Made by a program: the position numbers and the translations under genes. The notes below the pieces were generated by a model. It did no database searches. It worked only from the letters and a program-made list of their open reading frames with translations, and was not told the origin of the DNA. Below are positions 1-11,549 of a stretch of 64,000 nucleotides of DNA, piece after piece (the first letter of the stretch is position 1; every line of letters starts with the position of its first letter). The DNA comes from Adiantum capillus-veneris (lineage: Eukaryota > Streptophyta > Polypodiopsida > Polypodiales > Pteridaceae): the NCBI GenBank assembly GCA_014529385.2, contig CM043953.1, positions 73,249,872 through 73,313,871 of the forward strand, in the 5' to 3' direction.

Positions 1-3000
1 CATTTTTCCTTGTCGTATCTCTAAAGGCCCTCCACATAACCATGGGCTCCCAACTTAACCCTTTTGTCTCTTCAAGAACATCTCTCACAATGACAGGCTC
101 TCCATGCAGCCAATGTCTTCGAAAATGTTCAAGTCCTTCTTCTTTGACAACTTGAGTTGTTGGGCAATAAAGGAAGTTGTCATTACTGCCAGTTCTATGG
201 GCAGCCCTGCGCAGATGCTCACCGCAACCATCAGCAGAGCAAGGTACATCTTTGGATGTTCTGGAAAGGCAATCAGCACAAGGGACATGCACATCTGGGT
301 GAGGCAACTTCAAACCCATTTTAGTGAAGCTACTGACATTATCTACCAGCTTCCTTATCCAGTCCTGATGCAGAAGTCTTTTTAAAATCAGAACACCTGA
401 TCCACAGCCACCCCTTTCACAAGGAGGACAAGGGATACTGTGATCTTCATTGACACACCAAGGAGGTATTTTGAAGTGGTAGCCTTGGTCTACAGTTTGT
501 GAATCATTAGCTAGGCCCTTAGCTCTCGCATGTGAGCACTGTTCAGCAGAGCATGCTTCTTTGCCTCCAGGCTGATGCCCTTGTCGAAGCTCTCGACAGC
601 ATGTGAGGCACAACTCATAATCACAAGTAGAACAGCCTCTGTATAGATCGACAATTGACGTCCTGCAATTATTGCTGCAAAAAAGTGAGCCAGATAATGA
701 GATTCGGTACCATAAGAAGAACGAAAGACTAAATTCCAGTTCAATTTTTGGTAACCCTGATTTCCATGGAGGGGTGATATTATATGCTACAAAGTCGGTC
801 ATGATTGCAACGCACGCGATCAAGAACCCCGATCACAGAAACAGAATGGTTTGGAAAGGGAAAGGAAGAAAGGATGAAGGCTTTCTGCATTGTCAAGTTG
901 GGGGAAAAAACATTCTAAAATATTTTGCATGACCTACTCCAGCTTAAAAGATCTCAAGGGAAAACCTTCATCCATGGAAAGCAATCGCAAGGACAATCCT
1001 ACAGTGTTGAAAGCGGGCACTTGATTAATTTGTATATACAAGTTTTATGGGGCAATTTCACTAGCCACAATTGGTCACTACTACAGACACAGAAAACTGT
1101 AACGGAAAAGGAGCCAGCTTCCACTCATCACAGAAAGCTAATGTAAAACACTGTAGGAGGCAAGGCCTGCAACTAACCAGAATAATCTTTCATCCTGCAT
1201 CACTTTTGATCTTTCAACTTTAACTTTCCCATCTGCTGCCAATCAACAAGCCAAGACCCACGTACACTTAATTGCCGATTTTACAAAAGGATTTGGAACA
1301 TCACAAGAGTTGCATGACCCTTACCTCTCCACCTTTCCTCCATGAGAACTTCTTCAAGTTGCTCACTATGTAGCTGCTCTAAAAGAGGTCTGATATACGA
1401 AAGCATGTATCGAAGATATTTAATCCGTTTGGTAACACTCAGCTTTTGTTTCTGCAGAAAACACCCAGATGCTCACATGAACATTTAAATGAGATTTGGG
1501 AAGAACAAATCTAGATCAGAATCTGCACTGAAGATCACCATTTCGAAACAAGCAGACTTTGTGATGTCTTTTCGAAGACAAGCTTTACAATTGCAGAAAC
1601 CACGACAATGGGGGCAAGCCTGAAGTAGGTCATCTCTGCTCATCTTAGGATACCTGACAATACATAGTTTCAGTAAGAAAAGACGAATTCTAAAATCACC
1701 AATTAAGGACACCACGAGTAATAAAATACATAGTGATTTCAGTAAGAAAGAGGAATTCTACAATCACCAAATAAGGACATTTCAAGCACTAAATAACCTT
1801 TAGATAAGCCCTCATGAATTTGAGCACAAGTAAATACAAAATCTTTAGAAAAGAAAAACACGTGACAAATATATTAAAAAAATATAGACTTCATAAAAAA
1901 GAACACAACTTGAACAAACTTAAATACACAGATACCTCCATAAAACGAAGAAAAGCTCAAATTCAGGAGAATGGTAGGCCCAAGGTAGTCACCACAAGAT
2001 AATATAATTGACACCTTCATCACAGGATGGCATGCCCACAAATGTCGCATTACATAGACATTGGACAAACACGCAGATGTAGGTAAGAAGAGCTCAATGT
2101 AAAGACTGCAGAAATACAGTGAGTAATATGGAAAGTCTCATCTCTTACCACCGTGCAAGACATTGTTTGCAGTAACGTTTCTTCAAACACTTTTGACAGT
2201 AAATAATTTCCTTTTCAGAACAACGGCACTGATGACAGCTTCCAATTTGCCACTTCCTGCCTGCATGTGTGTCCTGGTCAAGGTGTTGTGATGAATCGTC
2301 AAGGTTTTTAAGAACACTGCCATCGTCATTGTCACTGCTCATGCACTGTGATAATTTTCAAGCGGGAAAAATTCTCTGATTCAGTAAGACTTTCTAAGAC
2401 CAAAACACTTCAATATGACAATCCTTCTATCTACAATAGGTTTATACCTATATTTCCTTTGTAACTGCCAGAAAAGATTCTCTTTTTTACATAAAAAAAG
2501 GAAGAGAGTGAAGAGTAAAATGCAAACAGTAACATGCTCGTAACATGTAAAGAGTAAACGGCCATTTTCCTCATTGCAAAAAAGCTCGTAACTGTCCAAA
2601 ACCATCATGAGGGTCAAGTGTAGAGAAAAATAAGAAAAGTGCAAAGTAGGAAGTAGAGTGTAAATAGTAACAAGTAAAAGCGTCTTGTCCAAATACAAAC
2701 GGGATTTCAGTTGTCAACTTGCAGCCCTCCATCACTTGAAAGAGTGTTTAAGAAAACCAGCAGGAACATTGGAAATTGACCACCTCTAGCTTACTTGCTT
2801 TGTATCAAAACATTCGTATGATGGCTTAGCGAAAAATGAAGGTTTACCCTCCCTGGTCTTCTATGATGTATCTTTCCCGAGAATCAATGCGGCGCAAATC
2901 TAGACTCTTGAGTGTGTGTATAATTCGTTATCATGCTTCATAGGTAAGAAATGACCAGTAAAGGCGATGCAGAACATACTGATACGATTCACCATGTTCA

Positions 3001-5914
3001 TACCAATAGAGCTTCATAAAAATAATAATAAGGCTTCTTTGCCTGTGTATGGCATGTGTATGGCAGGAGCCTAAAAGAATTTGCATGCAATAGCACAATG
3101 CAGTCACAGTCCAAATTATCTGACCTTGATGGAGACTGGGAGAGCTGGAGGCATAGAAAAAACATTTCTCTCCTCAATCTTCTTCGACAACCGGTCTGTG
3201 AGCACCCTTGGAAGGGCACTCTCTGATTCTTTGAGCAAAGGCAGTTTACCATTTGGTGAGGATCCAGGCAGTGTCTCTTTTGTCGAATTCAGTGAATATG
3301 ATGCGACTTTCGAGTGTTTCTCCTTTAACTGTAGCATAGCTCCTATCCCAACCTGCTTGTTAGAGCCTTTGCTTGGAACCTCTGATCTCTGTTCTGCTAA
3401 TTTTAAACTTTGTGTCGACTCCACTGACCTTGGAAGCTGATGGTCTGCAAACTTAAGCCTGCTTTTTGTTCCTGAAGAGTTTGTAGGTCCAATGTCTGCT
3501 AGCTTGACCTTTTTTGTTGGAGTTGCAATTGGTACCACATCTGGCAACCTTTTTTTAACATACGTATTTTGCTTTTGACCAATTACCTTGTTTTCCATAA
3601 CCAAATTAGAGCACTTCCATAGCTTTCCATTACTTTTCTTGCACCGAAGGTTGACTGGAACGTCAGCCTGCTTATCATCACAAGTCTTTGCCTTTGAGGA
3701 CTTGCTTGGATATTTTTCTAGAAATGCCTTAACCAGAACAGCTTTCTCTTTGAGTGTCAACAGCTTTTCGTCAAGGCTCTTGCGCATGGAATCCTTATTC
3801 TCTACCTTCCTCTTAGAGGCTATTAATTTTGTAGAAAGTCCATCGCTCGACATGTGCTGATGCAATGTCACATTCAAGCCCTTGCAAAATTTATCTTCTG
3901 GAGAGGTCACTTTTACCAGTCTCCTCATTAAACTAGTGTGCTCCTTCTTGTGAAGCAGCTTACTTTCCATCAACCGCTCCGCACAATTCTCAAGCTTTTT
4001 ATTGAAGTGTGCTGCATCTTCATCCACTACTTTTGATGAAATCTTGTTTACAACACAATACTTCTTGCTGTATCCCTCAATCCCCACTTTTTGCTTGGAG
4101 ACCGAAGTATCACGCTTATCCTTCTTGCAGAGGCTGCCAGATTCTAGTGTACGTGCTACTTTCTTGGCAGTCCTGCAATTTGATACTTCTGGCATGTCCG
4201 CTTCAGAACCTTTAACAGCTTCTCTACAACTCTTGCTGTGAAGCCTTTCCTTGTTCTCCATCTCAAACATCGAAGACATTGACGGCTTACTAATACATTT
4301 CTCGCCACTCACGGCATGGACACTGTCTGACACTCTCTTCAGCTTCTTGACAACAACTGCATCAGCTTCAAAAGCAGGAATTAACTTTCGCTTGCTCTTG
4401 GTGCTCCAAGAACCAACTAAGCTTCTGGACGCCATTTCTGTCATGTCTGTAGTCTTCGGCTTCCTCCTTTCAGAGCACTGGCATAGCCTTCTATCCAGAC
4501 TTCCCAAACGACAACCTCCTGCAGTCTCAACATCCTTAAACCCATTGCAATCCTTGCAAAGCAGCCCTTGTTCACAAACCTTCTGGTTTGATGATTGCTT
4601 GCAGATGCGATTGGCTTGAAGAAGTGGCAGACTATTCTCAGCCTTAGGGAAGGAATTGCCCATACGAGCGTTGCAATTTGAATCTTCTTCAGACCCACTG
4701 CTAATGGCACCATCTGAGGTACATGTATGCACCACAAAGTTTGGGGATTTCTGAGTTTTAGTGCAGCTATCGTCCTCACGTTCCAAAGTGTCCTTCTCCC
4801 TGTTGCAGAGAGGAATGCCAGATATATCAAGCTCTGTTTCCCCTGCTAAACTTTCACCACCCTCGTTCCAAAGAGGGTTCAGAGAAAAATAAGTTTCCAT
4901 GTCAGCTGCAGCTGCCTCCGGGCAGTGATCACCATCAGAGTCGCCAACCTCAATATCCCATACAAGTCTCTTGTAGTTCTCTGAAAACAAAGACCTATCC
5001 ACAAAGTCAGCAGCCATATCCTCTACCGATTTCTCATCCACAGAAAATCCCATCATGGTAATCTCCTCCCCTGGCGCCTCTTTCTTTCTGTGAACATGTG
5101 TGCTTACCTTCACTGCCAACTGTTCCTCTGACCTCACACCCACATCGACAGCACAATTGTTTACCTCCATCTCTACTGCAGCACATTTCATTGTCGTCAC
5201 TTCTGCTGGCACCTCTTTCTTGCTGTTGACACACATGCTTACCTTCGCTGCCAACCATTCCTCTGACCCCGCACTCTCATTGACAGCGCAATTGTTTACC
5301 TCCATCTCCGCCATCTTCTCACTTTCATTTACAGAACGTGCATCTCCCTTCCTTTCCATCTCCTCTGCGAGCCTCTCACTCTCAATGATTGCGCATGTCT
5401 TCACCTTCACGCTCTCATCAACAGCACAATTATTAACCTCCGTTTCTGTCAACCTCTCACTTTCATCCATAGCGGATGTTTTTCCCTTCCTTTCTATCTC
5501 ATTCGATATCCTCTCACTCTCAATAATTGCACATGTGTTCACCTTCACTGCAATCTCTTCTGCGTGCGTCTTGCTGAGTTCATTGGAGAGAGAATTATCC
5601 AAGACAAAAGGCTCAATAATTTCTGTCACGGCATAGACAGCCTCATCGTCATAAAGAGACTCACAGAGATCCTTCTCCTCAGAGCCATTTGATAATACCA
5701 CTCCTGAAACAGCATTAATGGCGTCATCATTGTACAACATCTCACACAATTCGTTGTTCTCATTAGATTGACAGGAAGATTCTGCATCCCACTCTTCACA
5801 ATTGCAGCCACGCTGCATCACAAGGCCATTATCGCCATGATGCAGCACACATGCTTGCTCTGCTAGGGGAGGTTCACCAAAATCAGAAAATTCGATTGCA
5901 TGGAAGGGTTCCAT
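1..5914 (-). CDS. JMJ25-like: JMJ25/KDM3-type JmjC histone demethylase (3' end beyond window)
   Basis: Six exons are read from splice signals and phase: 5914-3125, 2345-2149, 1653-1539, 1451-1325, 1235-1178 and 674 to the window edge, giving 1,320 visible residues. All introns are GT-AG and the phases join perfectly; for example W996 and C1096 are completed across introns. Residues 967-1021 form the RING-like zinc module typical of plant JMJ25/IBM1 proteins (CHQC, RYCKQC, WYPKMS, CPHC, CNCKAC). Residues 1096-1190 form a second Cys-rich module (CRTSIVDLYRGC, YELCLTCCRELRQG, CERGGCGSG). Residues 1277-1320 (HWLHGEPVIVRDVL, LSWEPMVMWRAF) are the stretch just before the JmjC fold. Known family members remove H3K9 methylation using Fe(II) and 2-oxoglutarate in the nucleus; the metal-binding residues are outside the window, so activity cannot be judged. 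Residues 1-930 are one acidic/Ser/Lys-rich exon with internal repeats and no domain I recognise, much longer than usual. The start has a good context (gccATGG). Confidence 0.93.
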
Positions 5915-5919
5915 GGCTT

Positions 5920-6084
5920 TTACTTCAAGGTTTGCATTGAAATTGCATAGATCTCTAAGCTGCCTTCGAAACAGAGGCTCGATTTGGTGAAGATCTGCAA
6001 CTCAGCATGATGTTGATCGATCACCATGGACCAATGTCCACAAACATCCAAAATTGCAGCTTTCGGGCACGATTCGAAGCACAT
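5920..6084 (-). CDS. 54-codon upstream ORF ahead of the JMJ25-like start
   Basis: In the presumed unspliced 5' leader of the JMJ25-like gene an ATG at 6084 opens a 54-residue frame (MCFESCPKAAILDVC...) whose TAA (5922-5920) ends five bases before the main ATG. It is in a different frame from the main ORF. If transcription starts upstream of 6084 and this segment is not an intron, ribosomes would meet it first and would have to reinitiate or leak past it. It resembles no known peptide family. Whether it is translated is inference only. Confidence 0.35.
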   Translation of the reverse strand: MCFESCPKAAILDVCGHWSMVIDQHHAELQIFTKSSLCFEGSLEIYAISMQTLK

Positions 6085-6736
6085 CTGCTTGCTTTAGAAT
6101 ACAGTGGGAACTTCAATTCAGCAAGACAATTCTCCCAATTTGGGGAAAATTCGTCGAAATGCAGGGAATGAGCAAGGTCTTGCTATGGCGAGGGCAGTAA
6201 GGAAAGAGGAGATTTCTTCAATGAGACGGCTTGGGGGGAATGGGGATGCCGGAAGAAGAAGGGGGTGTTGCTAAAGTAAGTTTTGATAGCCACACGGGCG
6301 ATAGTGCTGCGCACGCGCGCACGCACAGAGAGAGAGAGAGAGGGGGGGGGGGGGGGGGGGGGGGGGTACGGTCTCTGTTGAAGCAGCCACCCACAGGTTC
6401 TGGGTTGGTAATATTGTGGGTTGAGGGTGACAAAAACGATGGAAAGCGTCGCCTGCGTTATTGTGCATTCCAAGATCATCCTCCTCGTTTTTCTTCTGCC
6501 TTAAAAAAAATGCCTAGTCATCCGACTCTAGAGTCTACGACTCCATAATAAAAGAGCTGGTTTCCTTTTGGGGATTTTCTAATCTTAATGTTCACATTAG
6601 AAAAATGTGAGTGGTCTCAAATTCAGAGCTGGCAATTTGGCATTCATGTCTCAAATGTAAATTTGTCATTTTGGGATCACCCATCATTGGGTCTGTTCAT
6701 CTCCAGCTCAAATGTCAAATGCGCACATATTGCAAA
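6085..6736 (-). promoter_or_regulatory. 5' flank of the JMJ25-like gene
   Basis: This is the presumed leader and promoter region of the minus-strand demethylase gene. It holds an alternating GC/AC stretch (about 6309-6327), a short (GA) run and 25 consecutive G on the plus strand (6342-6366), which read as a C/CT-rich patch on the gene's sense strand. No clear TATA box was found. Position 6500-6736 shows nothing recognisable before the MITE begins. Confidence 0.4.
6309..6366. repeat. Purine/pyrimidine tract with G25 run
   Basis: An alternating purine-pyrimidine stretch is followed by (GA) repeats and an uninterrupted run of 25 G (6342-6366). Such tracts can form Z-DNA or G-quadruplex structures and are error-prone in sequencing, so the run length may be inexact. 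Confidence 0.9.
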
Positions 6737-6835
6737 CCTCGTCACTAATTGACACTCCCTAGGGAGGTGGGATCAATGGCCCACATTAGGCGTCACAAGG
6801 CGGGTACAATCCGGACCGTCCGATCGTCGTTTGAG

Positions 6836-7010
6836 CTAGGTGTGAACTAAGAGTAAACTCGGGAGGTATGTGCACCACACCGAATTTGGTGTGAACTCGG
6901 TGTGAACAAAGTGTGAGCTTGGTGTGAACTTGGGAGGTCTGCACACCACACCAAATTTGGTGTGAACTCAATGTGAACTTGGTGTGAACTAGACGTAAAC
7001 TTGTCCGCGA
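6836..7010. repeat. GTGTGAAC-rich repeats with an 18-bp palindrome
   Basis: Inside the MITE two diverged units of about 80 bp carry GGGAGGT, CACACC and several GGTGTGAAC words. The second contains the perfect palindrome CACACCAAATTTGGTGTG (6947-6964). The first copy has the same palindrome with one change. Confidence 0.75.
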
Positions 7011-7049
7011 CACCATGATCTATAAACTTACCTCACACATACCCTTCAA

Positions 7050-7130
7050 CACATGTGCAATAACCTAGTGGTTAGAGTCAATTTCATGGGGAGAGGGTGG
7101 CGGGTTCAAACCTCAAGTTCTAAAAAGTGG
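7050..7130 (+). other. SINE/tRNA-like pol III promoter remnant
   Basis: An A-box-like word (CTAGTGGTTAGAG, about 7065-7077) and a B-box-like word (GGGTTCAAACC, 7102-7112) lie at a spacing of roughly 30 bases, as in tRNA-derived plant SINEs. There is no acceptor-stem pairing, so it is not a tRNA gene. It sits inside the MITE, so it was either captured or is part of the element. Confidence 0.45.
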
Positions 7131-7339
7131 GAAATTTTTGCATTCCCTAGGTAATCCAACGGTCACAATCAACCGGTGATCGTGAGCCATTGATCCCACC
7201 TCCCAAAAGGAGGTGTCAATTAGTGACGAGGTATTGCAAACTATTTTTGGTCACTCAGTAAAGCTTTGGTAGTTTTAATAGCTTTGGCTGTTTTGGTAGA
7301 TTTGATAATTCTGTCATATTGATGTGAACAAATAATATG

Positions 7340-8890
7340 GTTATGAAGTAAGCTTCAAAGGTTATAAGTGTACTGTACGAGCTCAAAAAAAGGGTAACAT
7401 CATTGTTACATCAAGAGGTATCCTTTTCCAAGGACTCTATCAACTAGACGACTATAGCTTTGGTGAAGTTGCAGATGAAGCTACGCTCTCACCATCTTAG
7501 CTACAGATAGCTCAACTTTGGCATGCCAAACACAGACACGTTAACTTCGGCAACCCATGGTTTCTTCACTATATGAGGTTAAAGAGCCAAGTTGTCATCC
7601 ACACTTATCGAGGATGTCAATCATTCTGCAATGATGGTTCTGTACATGCCTCAGAGAAGCCAACTCTCATTGACAATGATCTATGTGGCCCAAGGCAAAC
7701 CACCGCTATTGGTGAATACATGTACTTTGTAGCATTTATTGATGAGTGCACTACATATTAGTGGGTCTTACCAAAGACAAAGTCACACATACATTTAAAC
7801 TCTTTGTAGCGAGAGTTGAAACTCAGTCTGGGGCAACTATCAAATCCCTACGCACAGATAGGGGGGAAGGTTATATAGGATCTCTCTAAACATACCTCAA
7901 TGGAAATGGCATTAAACACCAACCACACCTTATAGAGCACAACAAAATGGTGTAGCACACTGCAAAACTGGGACCATTATGGAAATGGCCCAATTCATGT
8001 TTAAGGTCAAAGACTTCTCCAATCATTAATGGTTTGAAGTTGTCTCTTGTGCCAACTACATTCTCAATCATTGTCCAACTAATGCTCTTTGAACTAGCAC
8101 GCCTTATGAAGCATGGTTTGCATCCACACCAAACATTTGTCACTTTTGAATATTTGGATGTTTAGCCTATGCTCATGCACCCAAGAGCTTAGAAGAACGT
8201 TAGATGATAAGCCCATCAAAAGTATCTTTGTAGGCTACATTGAAACCTCAAGAATCAATAGATTGTACAATCATATCACACAAATGATCATCAAGAGTAG
8301 AGATGCAATCATTGCAAAGAACCATGCATATCAAGCTAAATCTAATCAAGAAGAACCCTTCTTGGATCTACCCCATTTGATTAGCACATACAGGAGTGGC
8401 CACCTTTCGATGATATTGTATAACATGAGCAGCAAGAAATGCATTAACAACCTGCTCTAACACATGGAACCAATTGTTGGAAAAGCACAACACCAGATTA
8501 GACCAGCTATAAAGCAAAAAGGTAGAAGTTGTTTCTACTGCAATGCTCACCCTTCCTAGTCAAAAGGTAAATGACAGTGAACCACAACACTATCAACAAG
8601 CCCTTCAAGATACAAAATGGCATCAAGCAATGCAAGAAGAATATAATTGAATCCTTAAGAATAATACTTGGGGATTGGTGGATATGACCAAGAATAGAAA
8701 GGATATAGGTACATAAGGGGTGTACAAAATGAAAAGAATAGTGGTAGTCTCAATAAGTGTAAAGCACGACTATTGCACAAAGTTATTCCTACGAAAAGGT
8801 ATAGACTACATAGAGACATTTGCATCCACATCAAGAATAACCACAATCTACACTGTTGTTGCATTAGTTTCACATCAAGGTCGGTCATAT
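7340..8890 (+). pseudogene. Eroded Ty1/copia pol remnant
   Basis: Broken frames on the plus strand still spell copia landmarks in the right order. They are the pre-integrase motif LWHAKHRHVNFGNPW (near 7515), the integrase motifs NDLCGP and YFVAFIDE (about 7675-7745) and SLRTDRGEGY (near 7848), the post-integrase motif LDDKPIKSIFVGY (about 8200-8238), and the start of RT (KGIDYIETFAS, near 8795). Stops and frameshifts interrupt every domain. No LTR, gag or RT active site is left. It is distinct from the better kept copia elements further right. Confidence 0.8.
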
Positions 8891-9209
8891 TAGGTTTCAC
8901 GCCCCGTGGCCGGTTATGGTCGGGCGCCCGTCCACTTACTCTTATTCATTTGGTTTTAATGTCAAATAAGGAGTTGAGAGGCATTTGCACGTCTGTCGCA
9001 CGTGTTAAAGCAAGGGACTTGCCGTACAATGTGTGTGAGCCACAAATGGCTGCAAGCACATAACCAGACTAATCTAGCAAGCTCAACAGAGCAAGGGTGT
9101 GTCACTCACTGTCGTATGCTCGCCTTCGTGGAGGATTCCTCGCCGCGAAGAAGAGGGAGCTACTGTTGTGGCGTGCTCAACCGCCTCGTTGCCGCCGTGC
9201 CGTCGTAAT

Positions 9210-9275
<66 letters not shown>

Positions 9276-10889
9276 ACACACACACACAAGGAGATGAAGA
9301 AGAAGATGGAGATGGAGCAAGAGCACTCTTCAATTGCACAAACGAGAGAATGAGTGATTTTTAGGTTTAGGTGACTTTTATATGAGCTCGTCCAATTCAC
9401 ACTTGGGCGCCCATGCTTAGCCAACTAACCCTTGAATGTTCCAATTAGAGTGCGTCTCTTATCGACGATCACTCTTACCCTTTTCCTATTAAACCGACAA
9501 GCCCGGTCCTTGACTCTACCAAATATAATACGGCGTCTATCGTAGATGATGGGGTGTCCATGAGGGTTAACATGTCCCCCTTCCTAATGTAGATTCCGTC
9601 CTCGGAAGCTATTGATTTGAAGCTCGTTCATTGAGGTGGAAGAGCGTTTGAGATGAATGTCCTTAGCCTTCTTAAGTCACTGCAAAATCAAACATAATTG
9701 GCACACTAATTACATTCTTATATACAATGAAAAAGCATGTGCAGTTGTAGGCAGAAAAATTGATTGGTAACAGAATATTAAACAATTTGTCAGCAATAAA
9801 CATTAAATGTAATATAATCAAACGCATAAACAGTTGTAAAGGTAAAAAAACTAAATAAGTCTGGGGTCGCTAATTTAACATCGAAAGGCACTAGAGATCA
9901 ACTATTAATACCATGGGTAAGCTTCTCAATTTTCTCTGGTCAATTAAGCCACGTATTTCATGTATGAGGGCTGACTAGAGGCTATACCTAGAAGACCTTG
10001 TAGTTAAGCTACGATGAAAGGAATTGCTCATGAAATCATCGCTTGATTTATTTCCTTTTCTTTGATCCCCCAAAGTTTTTTCACATTGATTCAATTTTGA
10101 TATGTGTGCTTATTTTGTATGCCTTGGGTTTTTTGCTTTTCAAGGAAAAGCGCCCACATTGGGAACCTCTAGGGCTCTAGTACCATAGGCGATACATGTG
10201 AGTGAAGTACCAAATCAAGCTGAGATTTCTCTTACCACTTAAGATTTTACATTGTGGCACTTTGATATTTTTTTTTGTTCGTTTTCAGCATTTTAATTTT
10301 GTAACTTTGGGGGGTCATATAACACTGTTACCCTCCCCAGGCTCATCACATTAGAAAACTCCCTTTATAATACTTAAGCTAAAGGTCAATGGGGACTAAG
10401 GCCACCTAGTACATTGCACACAATGCTGCCTAAATCAGATTAAGAACCTAAGTAACCATTGATTATTAGGAAGGCATTCCACATGGTATTAAGAGAAGAT
10501 CTCTAATGTCTAGCTTGGTCAAACTAGCTTAGTCGGACTGCTTGATTTTTAAACCTAGACAAGTGATTATGACAAAAAATTACATTGAATTTAATGTTTG
10601 ATACTAAACAAATGCGTTGAATATTATGCTACCAATCAAAACTAAAGCATATAAACATGGATGCAAAAAGGATAAGGGGGCAATGCTAATGGACAAGAAA
10701 CACCTATTTGTGTTGATGATCGCGCTTGATTTGAAGAGTGAACGAGAGAAAGATTCCATGAAGGTCCAAATCCTAACAACAACAACACGTTTCTGTACAC
10801 ATTAGGAAACACAAAGAATATCTCTAGGAGGCACATCAGTGGGAACAGGTACCAACCCTTATTGAACCCAATCAAACAGCACAAGAAAC
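8891..10889. other. Intergenic stretch without a recognisable gene
   Basis: About 2 kb between the copia remnant and the LTR of element A. Apart from a (CT)30 microsatellite followed by a short CA run, I see no coding signature, no RNA gene and no clear element boundary. The short ORFs here are low-complexity or have no family features. Confidence 0.6.
9211..9288 (+). repeat. (CT)30 microsatellite followed by (CA)n
   Basis: Thirty uninterrupted CT units (9211-9270) followed by CGCAT and about six CA units. The short ORFs read across it are artefacts of the dinucleotide repeat. Confidence 0.97.
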
Positions 10890-10960
10890 CCTAACCTAAT
10901 TATTTGCACTCTCCCTAGAGAGTCAAGGGAATAGGATATTGTAGAGATTGGGGGAGAACC

Positions 10961-11320
10961 CTAAGGATAAACGTAATCATGTAAATCGTCTTCATCATTA
11001 GAGGCACCAATGTTTACTAAGAAGGTCACTAGACGCCTATAGTCATCTTGCTCAAGAGGGTAGTCTTGTGCAATCTGGGTGACGTCCTCTACTAAGTATG
11101 GATCAGTTGTGGTCAAGAGACGTATCAACCATTCTAATTCCTCGAAATTCCTCTCACATGCTAAAGTACCTACCAAATCCCATTCACATGCAAGCATCGG
11201 GTAGACTATGTGAAACACTTGTGCAAAGTAAAGAGGGTACCTCTCACCCAAGGCAGGAGTGGATGACTCTAGCGTACTAGCCATATCTGTACACACAGGT
11301 AGATGATAGTTAGAGTGCAA
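10961..11320 (-). CDS. Uncharacterised ORF inside the LTR of element A
   Basis: A 119-codon frame (107 codons from the second ATG at 11284, MASTLESSTPALGERYPLYF) lies about 140-180 bases downstream of the LTR's TATA-like box. In a complete element it would be the first ORF of the transcript from the 5' LTR. The product is acidic and Leu/Asp/Glu-rich at its C-terminus (ending DDLHDYVYP) with no signal peptide or known domain. It is intact while the element's other frames are broken, but it is short enough to be chance. I cannot assign a function. Confidence 0.3.
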   Translation of the reverse strand: MHSNYHLPVCTDMASTLESSTPALGERYPLYFAQVFHIVYPMLACEWDLVGTLACERNFEELEWLIRLLTTTDPYLVEDVTQIAQDYPLEQDDYRRLVTFLVNIGASNDEDDLHDYVYP

Positions 11321-11549
11321 ATATTACAAGGGTCGTGTCCTTGTGCATAATGTGTTTTTATGATTTTGTGTTATGTATAGAACTCGTAGGTTTTCAGATT
11401 TTTGTTCGGTGGCTCTTGCTCTTTTACTTTCTTATTTTTGTTTTTTGTGAGTATAAGGCTTTATATATACATTCCCTAAAATTGGAAGATTGAGAGGTCA
11501 GAGAGGAAGGTTGAGAGGCATGCAAGTGAATGATGGATGTCAGCAAACA
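10961..11549 (-). repeat. 3' LTR of element A (left edge unknown)
   Basis: On the minus strand a polypurine tract (AAGGAAGGGGGGAG, about 11550-11564) is followed directly by TGTTTGCTGACATCC, the expected LTR start. A TATA-like word (TATATATAAAG) lies about 80 bp in, near 11461-11471. The LTR probably continues left of 10961; with only one copy the end cannot be fixed. Confidence 0.6.

Larger units (their letters stand above)
6737..7231. mobile_element. MITE with ~50-bp terminal inverted repeats and 9-bp TSD (Mutator-like)
   Basis: The first 19 bases (CCTCGTCACTAATTGACAC) are the exact reverse complement of the last 19. The inverted similarity continues about 50 bp inward through GGAGGTGGGATCAATGGC with few mismatches. 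The same 9 bases, TATTGCAAA, flank the element at 6728-6736 and 7232-7240, the target duplication length of Mutator-type transposons. At 495 bp with no coding potential it is a non-autonomous element. The interior has tGTGAAC-type repeats and a tRNA-like segment. Confidence 0.85.

Noticed and set aside
3081-5636. Several plus-strand ORFs opposite the demethylase exon 1
   Set aside because: They mirror the repeats of the minus-strand exon, which has conserved downstream splicing and zinc motifs; they are shadows.
7050-7130. Possible tRNA gene (A- and B-box-like words)
   Set aside because: No acceptor or anticodon stem pairing can be drawn; it fits a SINE-like remnant only.
9083-9424. ORFs across the CT repeat on both strands
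   Set aside because: The products are Ser-Leu or Arg-Glu dipeptide runs from the microsatellite; no conserved sequence on either side.
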